NCBI GenBank assembly: GCA_964579855.1
Contig: CAZOIM010000138.1
Location: forward strand, 1 to 11,022
Length of the DNA: 11,022 nucleotides
Source: JADGQA01 sp964579855
Lineage (GTDB): Bacteria; Bacteroidota; Ignavibacteria; UBA10030
Direction of reading: 5' to 3'
Part shown: piece by piece, positions 1 to 6,223 of the stretch
Position numbering within the stretch: position 1 is the stretch's first letter
Layout: each line of letters begins with the position of its first letter
The notes under the pieces: model-generated
What the model was told of the DNA's origin: nothing
Databases searched by the model: none
The model's input: the letters and a program-made list of their open reading frames with translations, nothing else
Program-made: the position numbers and the translations under genes

Positions 1-738
1 CAGGCTTGAATCTTCAAGACCGGGAATACAGATCACCTCGCCAAGCCTCAACCCCGCAAGCGATGCCTGCACGACATCCTCGGGTTTCATCACCATGGAA
101 ACCGGAATGCGGGAGGAATCCATTCCCATCCGTTCGTGAAACTCTGTCCTCACCACGCCCGGACAAAGTGCCTGTACTTTTACACCGGTCCCGACCAATT
201 CGCTGTGTAATATTTGTGTGAAGGCGTTGATGTACGCCTTCGTCCCCGCATACACTGCCCGCTTCGGAAGTGATGGAGCAGAAAGTGAACCGCTGAACGC
301 CAATCGCGAAGAGACGTTGATGATCGCACCGCTGCCCCGCGAAATCATCTGAGGGAGGACAGCGCGCGTCAGTCTTGTAACCGCAGTGACCTGCAGACGA
401 ATAAGTTCATCGGCTTTGTTTGGATCCAGATTGACGAAAGGTTGGTAACCTCCGAATCCGGCATTGTTAATGAGCAATTCAATCCCGGAATCGTGCGCCA
501 ATCGTTGCTCGACACTTTTCAATTGTGTTGGATCGCTCAAGTCCGCGGCCAGGACTTCAACGGAAGCCTGGTACTTTGCTTTCAAAACCTGCGCAAGGGC
601 TTGCAGTCTCCCGACTCTCCGGGCTACGACGATGAGTTCGTAGCCGTCTTTTGCCAGTCGCTCTGCAAATGCCGCGCCGATGCCGGAGGATGCACCGGTG
701 ATCATCGCGCAAGGTCGTGTGGTTGGACTGTTTGCCAT
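1..738 (-). CDS. Short-chain dehydrogenase/reductase (SDR), 3' end cut off by window edge
   Basis: This is an NAD(P)-dependent oxidoreductase of the classical SDR fold, close to the DltE/YqjQ-like group (COG0300 type), probably cytosolic; the substrate cannot be told. 246 residues are visible and the frame is open to base 1, so only a short C-terminus is missing for a family of about 250-270 aa. The N-terminal nucleotide-binding motif TGASSGIG is at residues 14-21, ARR at 39-41, the NNAG motif at 91-94, the catalytic Ser at 143 or 144, the YAGTK active-site motif at 163-167 (Tyr163, Lys167) and PG at 193-194. The usual catalytic-tetrad Asn in helix 4 is Gln116 here. The ATG at 736-738 is chosen because GAAGGA lies 6 bases upstream (plus-strand 745-750). 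It lies 67 bases downstream of the ClC gene in the same direction, with a 10-bp inverted repeat between them, so it may be co-transcribed or separately controlled. The family is certain, the function is not. Confidence 0.93.
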   Translation of the reverse strand, partial: MANSPTTRPCAMITGASSGIGAAFAERLAKDGYELIVVARRVGRLQALAQVLKAKYQASVEVLAADLSDPTQLKSVEQRLAHDSGIELLINNAGFGGYQPFVNLDPNKADELIRLQVTAVTRLTRAVLPQMISRGSGAIINVSSRLAFSGSLSAPSLPKRAVYAGTKAYINAFTQILHSELVGTGVKVQALCPGVVRTEFHERMGMDSSRIPVSMVMKPEDVVQASLAGLRLGEVICIPGLEDSSL

Positions 739-758
739 CGAAGATCCTTCTCTAGAAG

Positions 759-793
759 ATGTTTGTCTTGAATCTCAGTGAATAGACAAACAT
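759..793. repeat. Perfect 10-bp inverted repeat in the ClC-SDR gap
   Basis: ATGTTTGTCT at 759-768 is the exact reverse complement of AGACAAACAT at 784-793, with a 15-base spacer. It fills the gap between the ClC stop and the SDR ribosome-binding site, starting 9 bases upstream of that site. No T-run follows on the minus strand, so a canonical intrinsic terminator is not supported. It could be an operator for a dimeric regulator or an mRNA hairpin controlling translation or stability of the SDR transcript. Confidence 0.6.
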
Positions 794-805
794 ACGGTAC
801 TCACA

Positions 806-2608
806 TCAAACCTGCGATGCAACGGGCAGTTTCTTGCGTGCCAATCCGTGTTCCCTCAACTCTTCCTCTTCGATTCGTTTTTGTCGAGCGGCAAGGATAC
901 TTGATCGTCCGAGATATCCAACGATCTGTGTTGGATCACTCCGACTGACGACCGGCAATCGTCCAATATCGTTTTGCGCCAGCATTTGAACGGCCTCGAG
1001 CATCAATGCATCCGGGTATGTGACGATCGGATTGGGTGTCCCGGCGTCGAGCACTGCCATCGTATCGCCGGACGTCTCTTCGATGGCTTTCAAAAGGTCG
1101 TTGCGGGTGATGATGCCGGCGAGTTTTCCGTCCTCATCGACGATAAGTGTTGCCAGTCGACGACTCAGGATGGGATCACGTTGTGCGATCTTGTGGAATA
1201 ATTCACCGGCTTTCATCGATGATGGAACAAGCGGCGGATTCGTATCCATGACCTCGGAGACGCGCATGTTGGTCAACGGGTCCACGGAATACTCGCGGCT
1301 GATGTGGTAACCACGTCGCGTCACCTTCTGTGTAAGGATCGATCGGCGCGACAGGAAAACAGTGACGGCGTGTGCCGCAATACTCCCCACCAGCAGCGCA
1401 GGCAGGAGGTCGATATCGTGTGTCAGTTCCAACGCGAAGATCATCCCGGTGAGCGGCGAACCCATCGCTCCTGCCATAACGGAGGTCATTCCGATCGTGG
1501 CCCAAAGCCCTGCGTCGCCCATCGGTATAAAGGGTGCGAGTATCGCTCCGAGAGCGCCTCCCATCATCAGTAACGGTGCGAGGATTCCACCCGACGTGCC
1601 TGATCCGAGGGCGATGGACCATACAATGAATTTTCCGATAAGTATGCTGAGAAGTACTGCCCCGACGATTTCGCCCCGTAGCAATTGATGAATGGTGTCG
1701 TATCCAACTCCCAGCACCCGTGGTTCGATCAATCCACCAATCCCAACGACAAGTCCACCGATCGCCGGCCACCACATCCAATGGATCGGCAACTTTTCAA
1801 ACAGATCTTCGATCCCATAGACCGACACTGTCAGCAACACAGCAAGAAGCCCTCCGCCAATGCCGACCAAAAATGCAATGACAAGTCCCTGACCGTTCAG
1901 CAATGCATGGAGTGCGACAGGAAAGATGGGGCCGGTTCCGAGGAGTGGGATCCGGAGCGCTGAAGCGACTGCGGCAGACATCGCAACCGGGATCAATGAA
2001 CGTGGTCGCCATTCGAACAACAACAACTCGACCGCCAATAGGACCGCAGCGACAGGCGTCGCGAAAATCGCGGACATGCCGCCGGCGGCGCCGGCAACAA
2101 GCAGAGTCTTTCGCTCGGCAGAAGACAGATGGAACATTTGCGCGAAGAGCGAACCAAATGCACCGCCAGTAACGATGATGGGACCTTCGGCTCCGAACGG
2201 TCCGCCGGTACCAATGGCGATGGCCGAGGACAAAGGTTTAAGGATGGCAACGCGGGGCTCCATCCGGCTGCTACCAAAAAGAATGGATTCGAGCGCTTCC
2301 GGGATCCCGTGGCCGCGGATTTTTTCGGAACCGTAGCGTGCCATGACTCCGACGATCAAACCGCCGAGAACGGGAACGACGATGACAAGATAACCAAGGC
2401 GGTGATGAAGGGGCGACTGAAGAACGGAAGAGAACTGTTGGTAGAATGCAAGATTGGTGATTACGGCAATGAGCCAGACCAGGGCATATGCGACGACTGC
2501 ACTTACCGCCCCGATGACAATAGCCATGAGAGAGAGCACGATGATTCGTTTGTCCTGCGTGAAATCCGCGTGATGGTCTTCAATTCTTTTCTTGCTGCTT
2601 TCCGTCAT
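806..2608 (-). CDS. ClC-family chloride transporter with C-terminal tandem CBS domains
   Basis: Integral inner-membrane ClC protein of 600 aa that moves chloride or similar anions, probably in exchange for protons. The ClC core spans about residues 20-425 with many hydrophobic helices. Signature motifs are GHGIP at 99-103 (GSGIP in E. coli ClcA), GAEGP at 139-143 with the gating Glu141, FEWRP at 198-202 where Glu199 aligns with the internal proton glutamate Glu203 of ClcA, and GTSGGILAP at 337-345 (GIFxP in most members). Both glutamates argue for an antiporter rather than a channel. The segment corresponding to Tyr445 of ClcA reads SILT (423-426), so the anion-coordinating Tyr is Leu425, and Ser107 is His100. 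Two CBS domains follow at about 448-508 and 515-575; in this family they bind adenine nucleotides and regulate transport. The ATG at 2608 is supported by GGAG seven bases upstream. It is probably the first gene of a unit with the SDR gene. Family assignment is secure; ion specificity is inferred. Confidence 0.96.
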   Translation of the reverse strand: MTESSKKRIEDHHADFTQDKRIIVLSLMAIVIGAVSAVVAYALVWLIAVITNLAFYQQFSSVLQSPLHHRLGYLVIVVPVLGGLIVGVMARYGSEKIRGHGIPEALESILFGSSRMEPRVAILKPLSSAIAIGTGGPFGAEGPIIVTGGAFGSLFAQMFHLSSAERKTLLVAGAAGGMSAIFATPVAAVLLAVELLLFEWRPRSLIPVAMSAAVASALRIPLLGTGPIFPVALHALLNGQGLVIAFLVGIGGGLLAVLLTVSVYGIEDLFEKLPIHWMWWPAIGGLVVGIGGLIEPRVLGVGYDTIHQLLRGEIVGAVLLSILIGKFIVWSIALGSGTSGGILAPLLMMGGALGAILAPFIPMGDAGLWATIGMTSVMAGAMGSPLTGMIFALELTHDIDLLPALLVGSIAAHAVTVFLSRRSILTQKVTRRGYHISREYSVDPLTNMRVSEVMDTNPPLVPSSMKAGELFHKIAQRDPILSRRLATLIVDEDGKLAGIITRNDLLKAIEETSGDTMAVLDAGTPNPIVTYPDALMLEAVQMLAQNDIGRLPVVSRSDPTQIVGYLGRSSILAARQKRIEEEELREHGLARKKLPVASQV

Positions 2609-2820
2609 CCCTTTTCTCCGTTGAAGTGTTTTTCAGAATGAATGGTTGTTGTGCAGGACGGGTAGTATTCCCGCCTATTCAACATTATCGGAAGGCGTTT
2701 AGTTTCGGAGACGAGAAGGAAGTTACTGCTGCAGAGGGTCAGCTACTGCGGTTCTTACTTTGGCAATATCCAACATCCAAACATTATTATTGAACTACAT
2801 GTGCTCTAACCAATCATCCA

Positions 2821-2897
2821 ATCGAAAATCGAGAATTGGAAATTTCCATTTCACCACTCACCATTTACTTTTGGTTTCTTGCTTCACACTCACATCT
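2821..2897. repeat. Low-complexity intergenic stretch with a 12-bp palindrome
   Basis: The spacer between the AKR stop codon and the ClC leader contains degenerate short words on the plus strand (CACTCAC, TTCACAC, ATTTCACC, ATCGAAAATCGAG), including the perfect palindrome TGGAAATTTCCA at 2837-2848. It resembles the degenerate GTGAA/AATCG-type intergenic filler seen in some bacterial genomes. No gene is seen in the whole 2609-2897 gap. A function as operator or transcript end is possible but unproven. Confidence 0.4.
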
Positions 2898-3782
2898 TCA
2901 CACCTCTCCATACCACCAGCCGGGATCTTTTTGTTTGAATGCCGATCGAATCGCCTCGTACTGATCGAATGGAAGGGGCCCCTTCTGAATGTACGCGATG
3001 TTTTGAAGAACGTGTTCAAGGTTGTGCGTGCCGACGATGCATGAATGCACTCCGTGAGTGAATGCGGAAAATCTGAGTGCCAATTCCTGCCATTCCAGTC
3101 CGAGAGGATCGAGATCCATAGTTTTCCACCGCCACCAGTATTCCTCGGCATAATCACCTTTGGGACATTCCGCAAATCTCCACGGCGCATTCGCAATCGG
3201 ACGTTTTGCAATGACTCCCAGTCCTTTTTCGCGCGATTTTGGAATCACCTGGTCAATGGCACGCTGATCGCTGATACTGACAGAATGCTGCACACTTCCA
3301 AACCGACCACTCTCCACAGCCCATTGCAGCGCTTCATTTTCTCCGGAATACCCCGCGACGCGAACCTTGCCTTCCTGTACAGCTTCGGACAAAGCGTTCA
3401 ACGATCCGCCTGCCTGCAAGGTTTGAACCGGACACGAATGCAGATGGACGATATCGATAAAGTCGGTACGCAGAAGACGTAATGCACGATCGATTCCTGC
3501 CTTCACACACTCGTATGTCCAGTCTGTCGTTCCTTCAATGCCGTAACCAACTTTTGTGGAGAGTACGAATTCTTTCCTTCGGCGGGAAAGGAATCGGCCA
3601 ATCCGTTCCTCGGAGCCGACATAGGCGCGTGCCGTGTCCACGAGTGTGAGCCCGGAATCGAGAACACGATTGAGAAATAGTTCTATCTCCTTTTCCGAAG
3701 TTGTGTTGTCGCCGATTCTCCCTGATCCCAAACCGAGAGGTGAAACCTTCAGACCGGTTTTGCCAAATTCACGCTGTTCCAT
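2898..3782 (-). CDS. Aldo/keto reductase
   Basis: Cytosolic NAD(P)H-dependent oxidoreductase of the aldo/keto reductase superfamily, 294 aa, a (beta/alpha)8 barrel that reduces aldehydes or ketones. The N-terminus has the typical REFGKTGLKVSPLGLG pattern (residues 4-19). The catalytic tetrad is visible: Asp49 and Tyr54 in VDTARAY (48-54), Lys77 in STKVG (75-79), and His115 in IVHLHS (111-116). The segment at 174-197 ends in VIAKRPIANAPWR and lies in the region that contacts the cofactor phosphate in this fold. The C-terminus carries the GTHNLEHVLQN-type helix (about 252-262). The gene follows mgsA by 91 bases on the same strand, which suggests a shared transcript and a possible role in reducing methylglyoxal, although AKRs have broad substrates and the pairing is only suggestive. 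The Shine-Dalgarno signal before the ATG at 3782 is weak (GGGG about 9 bases upstream). No truncation or frameshift is visible. Confidence 0.93.
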   Translation of the reverse strand: MEQREFGKTGLKVSPLGLGSGRIGDNTTSEKEIELFLNRVLDSGLTLVDTARAYVGSEERIGRFLSRRRKEFVLSTKVGYGIEGTTDWTYECVKAGIDRALRLLRTDFIDIVHLHSCPVQTLQAGGSLNALSEAVQEGKVRVAGYSGENEALQWAVESGRFGSVQHSVSISDQRAIDQVIPKSREKGLGVIAKRPIANAPWRFAECPKGDYAEEYWWRWKTMDLDPLGLEWQELALRFSAFTHGVHSCIVGTHNLEHVLQNIAYIQKGPLPFDQYEAIRSAFKQKDPGWWYGEV

Positions 3783-3873
3783 TCGCTATGCCCCAAGCTT
3801 GTTCAAAAGTTCGTGTCTATTCATCACTGTTGCATGTCCTGGAATACTCTCTCCGTTTTGTCAAGCGTTGCCG

Positions 3874-4344
3874 TTATTCTTCCGAAGTATCCACCGTTCG
3901 GTTCCTGTACTCGTCATAATTTGGAACGAGACGATCATACGTGTCGTCCATCAGCGGGGAAGAAATCATGAAGTCAGCTGTAGCGCGATTGCAGGCAATC
4001 GGAATATTCCAGACGACCGCCATGCGGAGCAATGCTTTGACGTCGGGGTCGTGCGGTTGAGGTTCAAGAGGATCCCAGAAGAAGATAAGGAAATCGACCT
4101 TTCCGTCGACGATCTTGGCCCCAATCTGCTGGTCGCCCCCGATAGGTCCGCTCTCGAGCTTTTCGATCTTAAAGTCCAGTTCACGTTCCAGAATTGTTCC
4201 GGTCGTGCCGGTTGCGTAGACTTTGTGATGGGCAAGCAGATCTCGATTGAATTTTGCCCATTCAAGCAAATCCCGTTTCTTGTTGTCGTGGGCAACCAGC
4301 GCAATCCTCTTGTCGGCCAGCATGGGGATAATTTTGTTCGTCAT
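3874..4344 (-). CDS. mgsA: Methylglyoxal synthase
   Basis: Converts dihydroxyacetone phosphate to methylglyoxal and phosphate in the cytosol, a glycolytic bypass that frees phosphate when sugar phosphates build up. The 156-aa length matches the family (about 150 aa). All key residues fall at the E. coli MgsA numbers: His19 in VAHDNKK, GTTG at 46-49, the phosphate-binding SGPIGGDQQIG at 65-75 with catalytic base Asp71, Asp91 in DPL, His98 and Asp101 in PHDPDVKALLR, and NIPIACNRATADF at 113-125. The ATG at 4344 is preceded by GGAAAGGAA (plus-strand 4348-4356) at good spacing. A candidate promoter lies about 130 bases upstream. It is the first gene of a likely mgsA-AKR pair. In other bacteria the enzyme is a hexamer inhibited by phosphate; that is family knowledge, not visible here. 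Confidence 0.97.
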   Translation of the reverse strand: MTNKIIPMLADKRIALVAHDNKKRDLLEWAKFNRDLLAHHKVYATGTTGTILERELDFKIEKLESGPIGGDQQIGAKIVDGKVDFLIFFWDPLEPQPHDPDVKALLRMAVVWNIPIACNRATADFMISSPLMDDTYDRLVPNYDEYRNRTVDTSEE

Positions 4345-4475
4345 ACGTTCCTTTCCATCGCTACTAATTCAGATACAAAAGAATGTAGCAAACGCTTTAC
4401 TCCTTTTCCACGGGTGCAACGTTACGTTTGTACTATGTCCCGATGTTTCGAATTGGCCGTCACCAATCTATAGCA

Positions 4476-4505
4476 ATTGTATACAGAACGATTCCTCAGA
4501 ATCAA
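4476..4505 (-). promoter_or_regulatory. Candidate sigma70-type promoter for mgsA
   Basis: Read on the minus strand, TTGATT (4505-4500) and TACAAT (4481-4476) are separated by 18 bases, a good match to the -35/-10 consensus. The predicted leader to the mgsA start would be about 125 bases. If the host is a Bacteroidota, whose housekeeping sigma factor uses a different consensus, this match loses value. Confidence 0.35.
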
Positions 4506-4583
4506 CAAGAAATTGTTATATCACAATGAGGCTCTCCAACTCGACCTCGGAGTTTTGTACACAACGGACATCACGCCATTCTG

Positions 4584-4642
4584 TTTCGAAATTCATTGTT
4601 GATCTCAGGAGGTCAACTGTGGTTTGAAATTCAAAAGACCAC
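4584..4642. repeat. Cluster of palindromes upstream of mgsA
   Basis: Three dyads are packed into 59 bases: TTTCGAAA (4584-4591); TTGATCTCAGGAGGTCAA (4599-4616, 8-base arms with one mismatch around AG); and TTTGAAATTCAAA (4623-4635, perfect around a central A). The last lies inside a longer imperfect dyad bounded by GTGG (4619-4622) and CCAC (4639-4642). Such clustering suggests operator sites or a structured transcript end of the PAS gene. No T-run marks a classical terminator. Confidence 0.4.
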
Positions 4643-4779
4643 TTATTTGTGCGACCTGTTCTGCACCCCATTTAGTGTCTTAAGTACGGGGGGAGGGATG
4701 AAAACGAAGAAAACTCCGCTTGCTGGAACGAGTGGAATAAAACGAGTTTCGAAAGAATTGAACAACCTGCGCGAAGGGA

Positions 4780-5853
4780 CTAATGATTGAAATCGGGATA
4801 GATCCGTGAAAGGCATTCGGGACAGAGTCCGTGCGTGAACCGCGCGCTGGAATGTTCCATGATGTATCCTTCCACTTGTTGCCAGTACCCCTGGTCGTTG
4901 CGGATTTTTTTGCAGCCGGAGCAAATGGGGAGGAGTCCGCTCAGCGTCGTGACTCTATCGAGAGCTTCCTGAAGTTCCTTCACATAATGGTCACGCTGCT
5001 TTTCGAGAAGCTTCTGATTGGTAATATCGCGGCTTATACCGACAAAGCCCGTAACAACGCCTTCGCCGTTCTTGATCGGAATTTTCGTGGTCAAATGCCA
5101 TCGCTGTTCGCCCGTGTTCTTGTGCAGAGCAAGTTCCTCCCTGCCTGGCAGAGCATTCCCGGTCGAGACAATTCTGCGTTCGTCCTCGTGATATTGTTGT
5201 GCAAGCTCACGTGGGTGGAAATCAAACGTCGTCTTACCGAACACTTCTTCCTGGCGTTCAACCCCCATCGACTGCAAGTGTGCACGATTGTTGAGAATAT
5301 ATCGCCCATCCGCATCTTTGAAGTAAATCAAATCCGGTAAATTGTCGATCAAAGTTCGCAGGAGATTGCGGTCATTTTGCACGGCCAATTCAGATTCTTT
5401 TCGTTCGCTCACATCCCGAATTGCCGTCACCCGGTACTCGTGGTCCTTGCTGATCATCAATCTGGCGCGCACTTCGACGTGGATCGTGGTCCCGTCTTTT
5501 CGCAACGCGATATGATCATACGGCAGTAGACTGCCGGTTCGATGAGCCTCCTCAACGATTGCACGAGATTGTGGCGCAACGAGATCGATGACAGGTTTAC
5601 CAATCAATTCAGCTCGCGAATAACCGAGAAGTTCGCCAAGTTGTTCATTGCAGTCCACGATCACGCCGCGTTCCGTTAACGCAATCCCTTCAAACGAAGC
5701 TTCGGCAAGCGACCTGAAATGTTGATGATCGGGAGCGAATTCGTCAGCATTGTGTGGAGACTCGGCCGCGGTTTTCAGAGAGTTGATTGTGCCCTGCGTT
5801 GAAGCGTCAGACCTTTTCGGAAGAGCTGATTTCGATTCCTGGTGTTTGTTCAT
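4780..5853 (-). CDS. Double-PAS sensor protein with a four-cysteine C-terminal tail, no kinase domain
   Basis: Cytosolic signalling protein of 357 aa from the ATG at 5853. The frame is open upstream to a GTG at 5925 (381 aa), but the extra 24 residues look non-PAS-like and overlap another ORF further, so the ATG is preferred; the upstream GAGAA is only a weak ribosome-binding site. Numbered from the ATG, PAS 1 spans about 45-155, ending in the PAC-type RVTAIRDVSERK. PAS 2 spans about 162-280 (LIDNLPDLIYFKDADGRYI to FVGISRDITNQK). A short helical or coiled-coil linker covers about 281-305. The tail at 306-357 has CSGC at 311-314, KKIRNDQGYW at 315-324, HSSARFTHG at 334-342 and CPEC at 344-347. 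No transmembrane segment, histidine kinase, GGDEF or HTH output is present. I recall similar CxxCKKIRxDxGYW tails on many PAS and receiver proteins without an assigned role. The Cys4 pattern suggests metal binding or a redox output, which is inference. Confidence 0.9.
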   Translation of the reverse strand: MNKHQESKSALPKRSDASTQGTINSLKTAAESPHNADEFAPDHQHFRSLAEASFEGIALTERGVIVDCNEQLGELLGYSRAELIGKPVIDLVAPQSRAIVEEAHRTGSLLPYDHIALRKDGTTIHVEVRARLMISKDHEYRVTAIRDVSERKESELAVQNDRNLLRTLIDNLPDLIYFKDADGRYILNNRAHLQSMGVERQEEVFGKTTFDFHPRELAQQYHEDERRIVSTGNALPGREELALHKNTGEQRWHLTTKIPIKNGEGVVTGFVGISRDITNQKLLEKQRDHYVKELQEALDRVTTLSGLLPICSGCKKIRNDQGYWQQVEGYIMEHSSARFTHGLCPECLSRIYPDFNH

Positions 5854-6121
5854 GGCATTCTCGTTCCATGTTTGGAAGCAAATTCTCTGCCAATGGCCCA
5901 ATTTCAAGAAACAGTTCGCAAGCACTGTTTTCTGCTAAAATCTCTTTGCTACTGACGATTTCTTCGTCGACAATGAGAGACCTTCCTTCGTTCGAACAAC
6001 CGATTCCCAGTATTGCCAAGCACCCGTGGTTCTTTTTATCAAAAATGAGGAATCGATTTTGAAGTGGAATGGAAGTGAGGTCACTTGAATTCCGGGACGG
6101 CAGTTGGACAGTTACCTTCAT
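5807..6121 (-). CDS. Small ORF of unknown function overlapping the start of the PAS gene
   Basis: This open frame of 104 aa has an ATG at 6121 as the first start after an in-frame TAG 15 bases upstream. A weak GAGAA lies at the same spacing as before the PAS gene. The product is acidic, lacks a signal peptide or membrane segment, and looks like an alternating strand/helix domain: MKVTVQLPS at 1-9, RFLIFDKK at 23-30, then EEIVSSKEILAENS (about 53-66) and CELFLEIGPLAENLL (68-82). I do not recognise a family; the MKV...FLIFD...IGPLAENL rhythm is faintly reminiscent of NifX/NifB-like small domains but no signature residues support that. It overlaps the PAS gene by 47 bases in another frame, which would fit translational coupling. 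It could instead be a chance frame. Confidence 0.4.
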   Translation of the reverse strand: MKVTVQLPSRNSSDLTSIPLQNRFLIFDKKNHGCLAILGIGCSNEGRSLIVDEEIVSSKEILAENSACELFLEIGPLAENLLPNMERECHEQTPGIEISSSEKV

Positions 6122-6223
6122 CGGATTCTCATGCTATTTCCATCGGACGGGGTGACTGGCTTCAAACACTTGCCGAGTCAGGCTTTCGGAAAAGGCGGTG
6201 CTGAAATACAATAATGATGGTGT

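Larger units (their letters stand above)
4345..4779. other. Gene-free intergenic region between the PAS gene and mgsA
   Basis: This 435-base stretch holds no convincing gene on either strand. It contains the mgsA leader with its ribosome-binding site, a promoter-like element at 4476-4505, and a cluster of palindromes at 4584-4642. The direct repeat AACGAGT occurs twice, 14 bases apart, near 4727-4747. A run of six G at 4688-4693 is followed by GAGGG. It is the longest non-coding stretch of the window and the likely site of mgsA regulation. Confidence 0.6.

Noticed and set aside
2129..2641. Long plus-strand frame (170 aa) antisense to the ClC gene
   Set aside because: It is a low-complexity polar mirror of a highly conserved membrane protein; other antisense frames over the ClC, PAS, aquaporin, ahcY and metK genes are rejected for the same reason.
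2609..2760. Fluoride riboswitch before the ClC gene
   Set aside because: No pattern resembling the conserved fluoride riboswitch core was seen in the leader.
3634..4473. 279-aa plus-strand frame across the AKR start and mgsA
   Set aside because: It lies antisense to two genes with complete catalytic motifs and has no recognisable domain.
4698..4790. Plus-strand 30-aa frame starting MKTKKTPLAG with GGGAGGG in front
   Set aside because: The G-rich run touches the ATG, too close for a ribosome-binding site, and the frame runs into the convergent PAS gene; it would be the only plus-strand gene of the window and has no recognisable feature.
5854..5925. Upstream GTG extension of the PAS protein (24 more residues)
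   Set aside because: The added residues show no domain character, the start has no clear ribosome-binding site, and the extension enlarges the overlap with the 104-aa ORF. It is not excluded.
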